From positions 1 through 46,637 of the forward strand of contig JACRCE010000102.1 in assembly GCA_016213015.1 (NCBI GenBank): DNA of 46,637 bases, read 5' to 3'. This DNA is from Deltaproteobacteria bacterium (lineage in GTDB: Bacteria > Desulfobacterota > GWC2-55-46). The translations under genes and the position numbers were made by a program. Shown piece after piece: positions 1 to 7,725 of this stretch; positions within the stretch are counted from its first letter, which is position 1, and every line of letters starts with the position of its first letter. A model generated the notes under the pieces. It made no database searches. It was not told the origin of the DNA and saw only the letters and a list, made by a program, of their open reading frames with translations.

Positions 1-132
1 GATTAATTCACTAACACGTCATTGCGAGCAACGCGAAGCAATCTCGTCTTCAAGGAAATCAACAACTTAGAGATTGCTTCGCCGCAAAAGCGCGGCTCGC
101 AATGACAGAAAAGGGAATTAATCAGACCTTCC
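1..132. repeat. MITE-like repeat, copy A (cut by window edge)
   Basis: The left window edge starts inside GATTAATTC and the copy closes with GAATTAATCAGACCTTCC, its inverted counterpart. Inside it carries TCATTGCGAG, a CTCGTCTTCAAGGAAATCAA block and CTCGCAATGACAG, which recur in copies B and E. The interior is an imperfect palindrome with no coding capacity. It is the left member of a five-copy family in this window. Confidence 0.85.
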
Positions 133-178
133 ATAATTATGTAACGTCAAGAAAGTAGACCTGACCCCGTACTCCGAC

Positions 179-409
179 CTACCCCTTCTTCAACTCAGCC
201 GGCAGATGTTCCATCCATGTCTTCTTGTAGCCGGCCAGTCTATTGTTCCTCAGAACAACCTCGCCTTTGTCTTCCGCGTCAAGGAACTTAATTGTCCCTT
301 CGCCGGCGTCAAACGCATTTTCAAAGGAGGCAAGCGTTGCCTCGTCCACCGTGAAGTCAGGTGCCGCCCCCTCGCAGATTATTGTAAGATTATAAAATTT
401 TTTTGGCAT
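179..409 (-). CDS. small hypothetical protein downstream of kamA
   Basis: Encodes 76 residues, acidic in the middle and Lys-rich at the C-terminus. I recognise no domain, signal peptide or membrane segment. It lies 19 bp after the aminomutase gene on the same strand and is preceded by a plausible ribosome site (AAGGGACGG just before ATG), so it is probably the last gene of that operon. Its reality rests on this context and on the ribosome site; no family supports it. Confidence 0.5.
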   Translation of the reverse strand: MPKKFYNLTIICEGAAPDFTVDEATLASFENAFDAGEGTIKFLDAEDKGEVVLRNNRLAGYKKTWMEHLPAELKKG

Positions 410-428
410 CCGTCCCTTTTCAGCCCCT

Positions 429-1598
429 TTACTCAGGCTCGACGTAATCGTATATCTTGTTTTCGTAGTTCCTGAGCGTTACCCTGCCCTTTGCCTGGCT
501 TATGAGGTAGGTCGGCGTAACCGGTATCTTGCCTCCGCCGCCCGGCGCGTCCACCACGAAGGTCGGCAGGGCGTAGCCGGTCGTGTGGCCCCTGAGTTCC
601 TCTATGATGTTCATGCCCACGCTTACCGGCGTTCTGAAGTGCGCCGTGCCCATCGCCATGTCGCACTGGTACAGGTAGTAGGGCCGCACCCGGATCTTCA
701 GGAGTTCATGCATCAGTTTTTTCATCGTGGCGGGTCTGTCGTTTACGCCCTTGAGCAACACGGTCTGGCTTCCAAGCGGTATTCCGGCGTCCGCGAGCAT
801 GGCGCAGGACTTGACGACATCAGGCGTAACCTCTTTGAAGTGCGAGAAGTGGATGCTCAGGTAGAGCGGATGATACTTTCTGAGCATGTTTACAAGCGCC
901 TCGTCCACGCGCATGGGCAGCGTTACGGGAACCCTTGTGCCGAGGCGTATCATCTCGATGTGCGGTATTGCGCGAAGTTTTTTAAGATAGGTCTCCAGTA
1001 TCTCCGTCTTCATCATCAGCGGGTCCCCGCCTGAGATGAGCACGTCGCGTATGGTTTTTTTGGATTTGATGTACCTCAGGGCGTCCTCGAAGCACTCCAT
1101 TGACAGAGGGGGGAGTTCCTCGCCGACCATGCGCTTTCTTGTGCAATATCTGCAGTACATGGCGCAGGAGTCGGTAACAAGCAGGAGCACCCTGTCCGGG
1201 TAGCGGTGCACAAGACCCGGCACAGGGGAATGGGAATCCTCGCCGCACGGGTCATTCATCTCGCTTGACGAGATGGTAAATTCTTCAAGTCTCGGTATCG
1301 CCTGTTTTCTTATGGGGCAACGCTGATCGCCACGGTCTATCAGGGAGAAAAAATACGGGGTTATCGCCATTGCAAGCCGTCCGGTAGCCCGTTTTATCCC
1401 TTCCTCTTCCCGACGGCTCAAGGGTATCAGTTCGCGGATGACTTCAAGCGAGCGGATCCTGTTTTTTAATTGCCACTTCCAATCGTACCAGCACTCGGGC
1501 CGCGCTTCGGGATATTCGATGTATTCGGCCAACTCCGATGTAAACTTCCTTGCTAAATTACTACTGGGCGGCTCCGTTGCAACTGAAAGCCCTTCCAT
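429..1598 (-). CDS. kamA: lysine 2,3-aminomutase family radical SAM protein
   Basis: A 389-residue PLP- and SAM-dependent aminomutase. The radical SAM cluster motif CAMYCRYC gives C145, C149 and C152, followed by TRKR. The PLP lysine sits in PGGGGK (K357). ISGGDPL near 188-194 matches the SAM-binding GGDPL of the family. Family members move the alpha-amino group of lysine to the beta carbon, for lysine breakdown, beta-lysine osmolytes or EF-P modification. No ablB acetyltransferase, EF-P or epmA gene is adjacent, so the substrate is open. The C-terminal Cys-rich zinc site of the clostridial enzyme is not evident. The start has a strong GGAGGAG ribosome site, and the gene follows the MerR-like gene by 12 bp. 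Confidence 0.88.
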   Translation of the reverse strand: MEGLSVATEPPSSNLARKFTSELAEYIEYPEARPECWYDWKWQLKNRIRSLEVIRELIPLSRREEEGIKRATGRLAMAITPYFFSLIDRGDQRCPIRKQAIPRLEEFTISSSEMNDPCGEDSHSPVPGLVHRYPDRVLLLVTDSCAMYCRYCTRKRMVGEELPPLSMECFEDALRYIKSKKTIRDVLISGGDPLMMKTEILETYLKKLRAIPHIEMIRLGTRVPVTLPMRVDEALVNMLRKYHPLYLSIHFSHFKEVTPDVVKSCAMLADAGIPLGSQTVLLKGVNDRPATMKKLMHELLKIRVRPYYLYQCDMAMGTAHFRTPVSVGMNIIEELRGHTTGYALPTFVVDAPGGGGKIPVTPTYLISQAKGRVTLRNYENKIYDYVEPE

Positions 1599-1610
1599 TT
1601 GTATCTCCTC

Positions 1611-1886
1611 CTACCCTTTAGGCGGGTTTTCTGGTTTAGTGAAACCAAGTTGCGGATGTGCTATCTCTTCCATTGCCTTTGCGTAAGCCACCTTATATTT
1701 GAAGCCTTTTTTTAAATATTTCCAGATATGCTCGATCTTTTTTAGGTCTTCCTCTGAATATTCCCTGAACTCTTTTTCTCCGATAACCGTCTTTTTCGGC
1801 GAAATAAAGCCCTTTTGCTCAAGATAATAGAGCTTTTGCCTTGGAATATCTATTTTTGCCAACAACTCCTGTGTCCTCATGCCCAC
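1611..1886 (-). CDS. MerR-family transcriptional regulator (small)
   Basis: A 91-residue protein with an N-terminal winged helix of MerR type: a helix-turn-helix, then LYYLEQKGFISP, then FREYSEEDLKKIEHI, the usual MerR wing and third helix. There is no effector domain or Cys sensor, only a short basic tail, so it probably acts as a simple DNA-binding regulator. It is first in the operon with the aminomutase and likely controls it. Two starts are possible, GTG at 1886 or ATG at 1880, neither with an ideal ribosome site. The gene is visibly more AT-rich than its neighbours. Confidence 0.8.
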   Translation of the reverse strand: MGMRTQELLAKIDIPRQKLYYLEQKGFISPKKTVIGEKEFREYSEEDLKKIEHIWKYLKKGFKYKVAYAKAMEEIAHPQLGFTKPENPPKG

Positions 1887-2219
1887 GTCTATGTTAATCT
1901 CCCATTAGCACAACAGCTACACGAATTCATTCTTAAAGATAAGTTTTATAATGAGTTTAAGTTTATGTTAGCACAATTTGCATGCTTGTCAAGGGTTTTT
2001 TGAGTGTTTTTGATAAAAAATGTGGGGAAAGGCAATCCCTTGAAAAGGTGTGGTTATATGTGTTTGTAGCGAGAGAAAGCGGGAGCAACGGGAAAAAGGC
2101 GAATCTACATGATAAAGTTCCTCTGATGTTTCGCGCCCTTTTTCATTGACAACTTTTTCAAAATATGTGCTACTTTTAACTTGGAATAACTGGTCAGGCA
2201 AGCAGGGGGATAGAAAATC
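1887..2219. other. divergent intergenic region between the regulator and the NmrA-like gene
   Basis: About 330 bp without a gene, AT-rich. It holds the minus-strand promoter at 1965-1992 and a plus-strand candidate. The latter is TTGACA at 2146-2151 with TGC-TACTTT at 2169-2176, an extended -10 with a long 19 bp spacer. A GGGGGA ribosome site precedes the gene at 2220. No other structure was seen. Confidence 0.45.
1965..1992 (-). promoter_or_regulatory. probable sigma70 promoter for the MerR-kamA operon
   Basis: On the minus strand TTGACA (1992-1987) is followed after 16 bp by TAACAT (1970-1965). This leaves a leader of about 75 nt before the regulator gene. MerR regulators often bind the spacer of such promoters, but no clear dyad was seen. 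Confidence 0.5.
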
Positions 2220-3089
2220 ATGAAGCAAATAATCCTCGTGGTGGGCGCAACCGGAATGCTTGGCGAGCCGGTTGCAAGGCAATTGGAGAAGGATGGATAC
2301 GTGGTTCGTGTTTTTGCTCGGAATATAGAGAAGGCCAAGGCAAAACTTGGGGCATCCTTCGAGTACGTCAGGGGAGACGTCGAAGAGCCATCTTCATTGG
2401 AAAAGGCGGTCAAGGGATGCTTTGGGGTTCATATAAGTTTGAAGGGAGGCCCTAAGGCCGAGGCGTTCGACCGCATCGAACATCGAGGCACGGTCAATAT
2501 CTCCGCTGTATCGTCAAAGCTTGGCGTTCAACGCATAACCTATTTGTCCGGCGCCTCGGTGTCCGAAGAGAATTCATGGTTTCCGGCCGCCAAGGCCAAA
2601 CTGCAAGCCGAGTCTGCAATTCAAGGAAGCGGGGTTCCCTATACCATATTTCGCGCAACTCATTTTATGGAATCCCTTCCGCTTGCCGTCAAGGGTAACA
2701 GGGCCTTTGTCATCGGGCGACAGCCGTATCCAGTGCACTGGCTGGCCGCAGGCGATTATGCGAGGATGGTTTCAAAATCGTTCGGGCTGCCTGCAGCGGC
2801 CAACAAGAGATTTTTTGTTTACGGCCCGCAGTCATTGACGATGATGGAAGCCCTCAAGAAATATTGTTCGATAGTGCACCCAAAGGCGAGAGTGTCCACC
2901 ATGCCGATCTGGGCTATGTCGCTTATCGGCATGGTCTCCTTTAACCCTGAATTGCGGTTCATCGCTGAGTTGATGGGATTCTTTGAAAAGGTGAGAGAGA
3001 CGGGAGACCCATCGGAAGCCAATCGCTTGCTCGGCGCGCCCACGACAACCCTTGACCAATGGTGTAGCAGCCGGCGAAAGCAAGCGTGA
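2220..3089 (+). CDS. NmrA-like NAD(P)-binding oxidoreductase
   Basis: A 289-residue protein with an N-terminal Rossmann dinucleotide motif GATGMLGEPVARQL (residues 9-22), then FARN after beta-2 and RGDVEEPSSL, all typical of atypical extended SDR proteins of the NmrA/complex-I 39-kDa type. The conserved YxxxK pair is not evident, as in many NmrA-like members, so catalysis is uncertain; it may be a redox sensor or reductase. It heads a plus-strand run with two envelope proteins but has no obvious functional tie to them. The start is fixed by the GGGGGA ribosome site. Confidence 0.8.
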   Translation: MKQIILVVGATGMLGEPVARQLEKDGYVVRVFARNIEKAKAKLGASFEYVRGDVEEPSSLEKAVKGCFGVHISLKGGPKAEAFDRIEHRGTVNISAVSSKLGVQRITYLSGASVSEENSWFPAAKAKLQAESAIQGSGVPYTIFRATHFMESLPLAVKGNRAFVIGRQPYPVHWLAAGDYARMVSKSFGLPAAANKRFFVYGPQSLTMMEALKKYCSIVHPKARVSTMPIWAMSLIGMVSFNPELRFIAELMGFFEKVRETGDPSEANRLLGAPTTTLDQWCSSRRKQA

Positions 3090-3185
3090 CAAGCCGCTGA
3101 ACCGGAGCGTGATGCCTATCTGGAAGTTGAAACCATTGCCATATGGCATGGGATACGAAATTTGCGTAATTCGGGACACAAAACC

Positions 3186-4202
3186 ATGCTCAATAAGAAT
3201 ACGGGCGCCTTCCTTATATTCATTTTTCTTTTCGGCCTGCCGGCTATCGCCTATGCCCAGTGCACCCTAAGCTGGACTTGCGGCGGGGGCTCCGCATATA
3301 GCGGTTCGAAAACCTTCCCTGATAGGGCATCCTGCGACAGAGAACGCGCTAAGGCATTGTCAACAAGAGAGTACCAATCAGGCGGTGGATGCTCCGTAGG
3401 GGCGTGCATTTGCTCAGGCGCCGGCTCTACGGGATCGAGCGGCGTATCCTCGGGGATGAGCCCCTCAGACCAATTGATGCTCGACATGAGTTATCAGCTC
3501 GGCGTTGCCATAGGCAAGTCGCTTTTGGGCGGTCCGCAGGACAAGGCGGCTCAGGAGGCGGAACTGCTAAGGCGAGGGGAACAAACACGGCAGGCACTCG
3601 AGGAGCTTAAGCGCCTTGAGGAGGAAAAAAAGGCAAGGTTCCTGGAGGAAAAAGCCGGGCTTTTTGAACATTTCAAAGGTCCTGCTCCCTCAAAGGAACT
3701 GGGATGGAAAGACAAGGCATTCACAGCCGATATTGCATTCAAAGAATACCACGAACGCGAGACAGAACGAAGGAATGTCTTTGAGCAGACTTCAAATGTA
3801 TGGTGCAAGCTGACTCCGCCGCTTAAGCCGGTGCGGCCGATTATGCCGATCCCGGATAATCGGTACGAGCAGATGGAGGCTTATTACAGGGCAAGAAAAA
3901 TGCAGTGGGATCAGATGTGTAAGGAAATAGAGACAACTCCGGCAAACCTCATCCTTGACGAGACATGGAAGGGGACGAAAGCGCCTCCTAAGCCGGAAGA
4001 AAAACATGGCAAGTTCGAGCCGTTGCCTATCTCATGTTCCGCCTGCTGGCGCAACTTCGACACTGCCTCAGGCGGATGCGCTGCCTTTGATACCAACACG
4101 GAGCGGCTTATTTGCGTAAACGGTGCCCTCGATAAATGGACCATCTGTATCGGCGGATGCAGGACAGAGCCGGATGAGCCGGTAAAGGTTCAGCAGAAAT
4201 AA
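3186..4202 (+). CDS. secreted Cys-rich protein with central coiled coil, function unknown
   Basis: About 338 residues from the ATG at 3186. A TTG 24 bp upstream is less likely because the signal peptide begins naturally at MLNKNTGAF. The signal peptide ends in AIAYA, so the mature protein starts near QCTLSWTC. The mature N-terminus is Cys/Gly/Ser-rich, the middle (around residues 125-170) is a Glu/Lys/Leu-rich coiled coil, and the C-terminus has several more Cys residues (ISCSACW, LICVNG, CIGGC). This suggests a disulphide-bonded periplasmic or exported protein. I recognise no family. It lies 14 bp before the ankyrin/TPR lipoprotein, so the two are likely co-transcribed. Confidence 0.7.
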   Translation: MLNKNTGAFLIFIFLFGLPAIAYAQCTLSWTCGGGSAYSGSKTFPDRASCDRERAKALSTREYQSGGGCSVGACICSGAGSTGSSGVSSGMSPSDQLMLDMSYQLGVAIGKSLLGGPQDKAAQEAELLRRGEQTRQALEELKRLEEEKKARFLEEKAGLFEHFKGPAPSKELGWKDKAFTADIAFKEYHERETERRNVFEQTSNVWCKLTPPLKPVRPIMPIPDNRYEQMEAYYRARKMQWDQMCKEIETTPANLILDETWKGTKAPPKPEEKHGKFEPLPISCSACWRNFDTASGGCAAFDTNTERLICVNGALDKWTICIGGCRTEPDEPVKVQQK

Positions 4203-4216
4203 AACAGGAGGTATCT

Positions 4217-5293
4217 ATGAAAAGGATATTTTCCGTAATCTTAATCCTCATCCTGCTGTCGGGCTGTTCTTCCATACATGGAGCGGCGAAAAACGGGGAC
4301 ATTAAAACCTTGAATGAGCTTCTGGATCAAGGCGAAGATGTCAATAAGATAGCTGGTTACAACGCGACGCAAGCGGCTATCGGAGTGATTTTTACCCCCC
4401 TTACAGCGGGAATAGTTCCATTAATAATGGTGCTTACATGGCCATATGATAACCATGATACGATTCTCGGCTATGCGGCGGCGGAGTGCCAACTTGAGGC
4501 AGCAAAGCTTCTGCTTGAAAAGGGTGCAGATCCGAACAAGAGATGTGACAGTTGTCGGCGTTCTGCGGGGGCGCCCCTTCTTCAGGCCCTATATGCTCAC
4601 GGCGATAAGGACTGCGACAGAAAGGCATTGATGCAATTGCTTCTTGACAATGGCGCTGATGGCAAGGCAGCCCTTGAGTATGCGCGACGGAATAATCAAC
4701 CTGAAACAGTTCTATTCATTCAGGAAGGAATGGAAAAATGGGAGAAGAAAAAGGCGATAAAGGAGCTGAAAGCGAGGATGGCTGCGCGGCGCAAGGCCAT
4801 AAGAACGGTTGATTGGATAAAGTCCAATCAGGAGGAAAAGACAGGCGATGAGGCCATGGCAGCGGGCAAGCCGGAAGAGGCGCTTGCCCATTATGTTAAA
4901 GCGCTTGAGGCTTCGCCTTACGAGGGAGAGAAAGACCGGCATCTGAGGGAAAAACTCATCAAGGCCGCGCTTTCCATTGCTCAGCGCCCTTCGATACCTG
5001 ACAAGGCGCAGGAGCATTCGGCGCGGGCTCAGGCATTTATGAAAAAGGCGCAGGGCGTGGAGGGGTATGAACAGGCAATCGCCGAACTTGAGGCTAGCCT
5101 GCTTATCGCGCCGTGGTGGGCGGAAAGCTACTTTAACCTCGGACTTCTCCTTGAGAAGGCCGAGGACTATGAGGCCGCAATCGCAAGCCTTAAACTCTAC
5201 CTTCTCGCATCGCCAACCGCCACGGACGCCGCCGCTGTAAAAAACAAGATCATTGATCTCGGCGTTGCTAAGGAGATGGCGGGGAAAAAATAA
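4217..5293 (+). CDS. lipoprotein with ankyrin-like and TPR repeats
   Basis: A 358-residue protein. The lipobox ILLSGC near residue 17 marks a lipid-anchored protein. The N-terminal half has ankyrin-type repeats (NGDIKTLNELLDQGEDVN, then AAAKLLLEKGADPNK-like and LMQLLLDNGAD) interrupted by a hydrophobic stretch around residues 50-75. A charged helix follows, then TPR-like repeats (EEALAHYVKALEASP and AESYFNLGLLLEKAEDYEAA). It is probably a scaffold for envelope protein-protein contacts. The AGGAGGT ribosome site is strong. The partner may be the secreted protein encoded immediately upstream. Confidence 0.8.
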   Translation: MKRIFSVILILILLSGCSSIHGAAKNGDIKTLNELLDQGEDVNKIAGYNATQAAIGVIFTPLTAGIVPLIMVLTWPYDNHDTILGYAAAECQLEAAKLLLEKGADPNKRCDSCRRSAGAPLLQALYAHGDKDCDRKALMQLLLDNGADGKAALEYARRNNQPETVLFIQEGMEKWEKKKAIKELKARMAARRKAIRTVDWIKSNQEEKTGDEAMAAGKPEEALAHYVKALEASPYEGEKDRHLREKLIKAALSIAQRPSIPDKAQEHSARAQAFMKKAQGVEGYEQAIAELEASLLIAPWWAESYFNLGLLLEKAEDYEAAIASLKLYLLASPTATDAAAVKNKIIDLGVAKEMAGKK

Positions 5294-5416
5294 GAAGGTT
5301 TCGTTGTGTGGGCATAGATGGCCATGGGGACAAGGAAGGAAAAGGGGAATAAATGGGATGTGTCCCGAATTAACGAATTAACGCGCGTTGAGCGATGCCC
5401 GTCAATGCCGCTGAAC

Positions 5417-6304
5417 TCACTTCCCCTTATACGCAATCGTGTTCTTTGCGACCCCGGGCAGGGTGAATCTCTTGAAGCTCATCAAATAAAGCGTCTCGGC
5501 GACGAGGCCGAAGGTCTTTGTCATTACCCTTGTCATGGCGCCCGGAGGGCTGGTCGTCCCTCCGATGAAGGTATGGACGTTTTCAAACCCGGCCTTGGTC
5601 AGCATCCTTCCGATCGTCTCCGCTGAAAAGTCGTTAAGATGAAAGGGCGGGTCATAGAGGTTGTTCTTTATGCCGCACAGCGACAATATCCGCACTATGG
5701 GCGTGGTGTGCGGCAGGCGCAGGAATAACGCGCCCCCGGGCTTCAATATCCTTCTTGCCTCTTTTAAGGCGCGGGTCGGGTCAGGGATGTGTTCAAGCAC
5801 GTAAAACATCGTAATCGCGTCAAAGGAGTTGTCTGCGAATTTTATCGTGTCCAACGTGCCCAGTTGCACGTCAAGGCCGCGTCCGGCTGCGTAGGATACT
5901 GCGGTCTTCGACACGTCAATGCCGGATACCTTGACGCGGCTTGTTGCCTTCGCCTTCATGCAGGATAGAAAAAATCCGTAGCCGCAGCCGACGTCGAGGA
6001 GGGTTGCGTTGTCAGGCAGCCTTGCCGATAGATATGAGGCGGCCTTTGAAAAGACCTCATTCATGTAAGAGTCCCATGAAAGCGGATCGATCATCTTGTC
6101 CGGCAGGTACTTGAGATACAACCTTTCGAGGGTCGCTTCATCGGGACGCGGATTGACGTAGACAAAGCCGCACCCCGCGCACCTGACCACGCGGTACGCG
6201 CTCTGCACCGTAATAAGCCGCTCCCTTGACGAGCCGCATAGGTTGCACGCAACGGTCGTCATCACGTCGTCGGCAAGTTGCGTCGTCGCAGTCGTGGCAA
6301 TCAT
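5417..6304 (-). CDS. class I SAM methyltransferase with N-terminal zinc-ribbon-like motif
   Basis: About 295 residues. The N-terminus has a CNLCGS...CAGCGFVYVNPRP pattern, a four-Cys zinc ribbon common in methyltransferases of lipid and sugar pathways. It is followed by the SAM-binding motif LLDVGCGYGFF and the post-motifs FDAITMFYVLEHI and LKPGGALFLR. The start at 6304 is chosen because its ATG overlaps the stop of the glycosyltransferase (ATGA). It is the last gene of the downstream half of the lipid locus, so a methyl group on the product or its head group is plausible. The acceptor cannot be named. Confidence 0.85.
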   Translation of the reverse strand: MIATTATTQLADDVMTTVACNLCGSSRERLITVQSAYRVVRCAGCGFVYVNPRPDEATLERLYLKYLPDKMIDPLSWDSYMNEVFSKAASYLSARLPDNATLLDVGCGYGFFLSCMKAKATSRVKVSGIDVSKTAVSYAAGRGLDVQLGTLDTIKFADNSFDAITMFYVLEHIPDPTRALKEARRILKPGGALFLRLPHTTPIVRILSLCGIKNNLYDPPFHLNDFSAETIGRMLTKAGFENVHTFIGGTTSPPGAMTRVMTKTFGLVAETLYLMSFKRFTLPGVAKNTIAYKGK

Positions 6305-6960
6305 AGAACCATGCATAAAAGTTTGATGAAGCGCGCCGTGTCGATGAACTTATTGATGTTGCTCGGCGCGCCGTTGTATATGGTCTTGATGGGTATCGAT
6401 CTTATCGAATATCCGGCCTTGCCGGATTTTATGATAAGCTCGGACTCGGTGTCGTAGTGCGATGTCTCAAGCCGGACGTTGGCCAGCACCTTTGCCTTTA
6501 TCGCCCTGAAGCCGCACTGGGTGTCGCTGATGGAGCATCCAACGAGCCTCGATATGAGGCCGGACATGAATCTGTTGGCGGCCCTCCTCAATAGAGGCAT
6601 CTTCACGGCCTCGTCCATCCGCGAGCCGACGTAGATGTCTCCGCCTGAACCGTTGAGGCTCATGGCGTCGAGGAAGCGCGGCACGTCTTGCCAATCGTGC
6701 TGGCCGTCTGAGTCCATCGTGATGACCCAGTCGTAACCGTTGTCAAGCGCGTAGCGAAAGCCGGTCTTCAAGGCCGCGCCCTTGCCCTTGTGGGGCCGGC
6801 TTATCACATGCGCCCCGGCGGCCGTTGCAATGGCCGCGGTAGAGTCCATCGAACCGTCGTCCACCACGACCACGCCCTTTGCAACCGTCTTGAGATTGGT
6901 CAGCAGGTCGAGGATGTATCTTTCTTCATTATAGGCTGGGATTATTATCAGGTAGTTCAT
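6301..6960 (-). CDS. family 2 glycosyltransferase (dolichyl-phosphate mannose synthase-like)
   Basis: About 219 residues from MNYLIIIPAYNEERY. It carries the GT2 nucleotide-sugar signatures VDDGSMDSTA and TMDSDGQHD (the DxD-type metal site). The length and the C-terminal SIPIKTIYN pattern fit DPM1/polyprenyl-phosphate sugar transferases without C-terminal membrane helices. It probably transfers a sugar to a lipid carrier or to the locus product at the cytoplasmic face. The ATG at 6960 is preferred to an upstream in-frame codon because the GT-A fold begins exactly there. It overlaps the PPTase gene by about 30 bp and the methyltransferase gene by 4 bp. Confidence 0.87.
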   Translation of the reverse strand: MNYLIIIPAYNEERYILDLLTNLKTVAKGVVVVDDGSMDSTAAIATAAGAHVISRPHKGKGAALKTGFRYALDNGYDWVITMDSDGQHDWQDVPRFLDAMSLNGSGGDIYVGSRMDEAVKMPLLRRAANRFMSGLISRLVGCSISDTQCGFRAIKAKVLANVRLETSHYDTESELIIKSGKAGYSIRSIPIKTIYNGAPSNINKFIDTARFIKLLCMVL

Positions 6961-7327
6961 CTGTTTTTTCCGCGATGGCCAAGGCTGCGGCAACGTCTTT
7001 CGTGGATGAAAGGCTTAGATGCAAACGAGCGCCTTTTGTAAAGGCGAGCGCCGCGTCGTTCAATTTCACGTCAAAGCCGGATCCGGCGCGCGCTATCTCA
7101 ATATCCTTCCATCCTACGCCATGGTTCCAGCCCGTGCCGAGCGCCTTCATCACCGCCTCTTTCGCCGCGAAGACCTCGGCGCATCGTCTTTGTCTTTGCG
7201 GTTCAGGCGCGGCCAGAACGCACCTTCTCTCAACGTCTGTAAGGAGCCTGTCAAGGAAAACCTCGTCCGCCGCGCTCTCCTTAAACCTTTCGACTCGTGT
7301 TACGTCTATGCCGATTGACCGGATCAT
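6929..7327 (-). CDS. acpS: holo-ACP synthase (4'-phosphopantetheinyl transferase, AcpS type)
   Basis: About 132 residues. The AcpS signatures are both present: GIDVTRVERF (magnesium Asp) and FAAKEAVMKALGTG (catalytic Glu/Lys). The enzyme moves phosphopantetheine from CoA to the serine of an ACP, here most simply the ACP encoded three genes upstream. A GAGGGG ribosome site supports the ATG at 7327 over an upstream TTG. It may be the cell's general AcpS or one dedicated to this locus; the co-location favours a dedicated role, but the window cannot settle this. Confidence 0.9.
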   Translation of the reverse strand: MIRSIGIDVTRVERFKESAADEVFLDRLLTDVERRCVLAAPEPQRQRRCAEVFAAKEAVMKALGTGWNHGVGWKDIEIARAGSGFDVKLNDAALAFTKGARLHLSLSSTKDVAAALAIAEKTDELPDNNPSL

Positions 7328-7334
7328 CGTCCCC

Positions 7335-7691
7335 TCAGTCAACCACCTTTACCTCAAAGCGCGGGCGCTTGCCGACCAGATGCCTCCAGCCGCAATACTT
7401 GGTGCACGGGAAGTCGAAGACGCCGGTCTTTTCAGGCGTGAACTCAACGGTAGCCGAACCCTTTTCCGGTATGATGACCTCCTTGAGGCCGAACGCCTCA
7501 AGGTGTATGGCGTGGTCAACGTCAAGGGAGGTAAATTTTATCGTTACCTTTTGTCCCTTCTTTACTGTGATGGACGACGGCGTGAAGGCCGGCTTGTCCG
7601 CCTTTACCTCGAAGTACGCATCCTCTGAAAACGCCGCAACCGAGAAAAGCAACGATATTCCAAGAAACACTGAAACGATTATGCGCGTCAT
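7335..7691 (-). CDS. periplasmic CuA-like cupredoxin
   Basis: A 118-residue protein with a signal peptide (residues 1-22, ending SVAAFS), then a single cupredoxin domain. Candidate copper ligands are H60 in DVDHAIHL and the Cx3Cx3H motif CTKYCGWRH (C96, C100, H104), the spacing of the CuA site of cytochrome oxidase subunit II and N2O reductase. The Met expected three residues after the last His is replaced (HLVG), so the site may bind one copper as in nitrosocyanin, or an altered CuA. It has an AAAGGAGG ribosome site and lies between the dehydratase and PPTase genes. An electron-transfer or oxidase role in the product pathway is only inference. Confidence 0.82.
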   Translation of the reverse strand: MTRIIVSVFLGISLLFSVAAFSEDAYFEVKADKPAFTPSSITVKKGQKVTIKFTSLDVDHAIHLEAFGLKEVIIPEKGSATVEFTPEKTGVFDFPCTKYCGWRHLVGKRPRFEVKVVD

Positions 7692-7725
7692 TAAAGCCTC
7701 CTTTTAGCGTACGCCGCGTCAGCCG

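Noticed and set aside
5331-5375. GGGGAATAAATGGGATGTGTCCCGAATTA-like stretch between convergent genes, and a similar feel at 125-178, as remains of a REP-type transposase gene
   Set aside because: Such sequences often flank REP-associated transposases, but no transposase codons remain and the match rests on memory, so it was not annotated.
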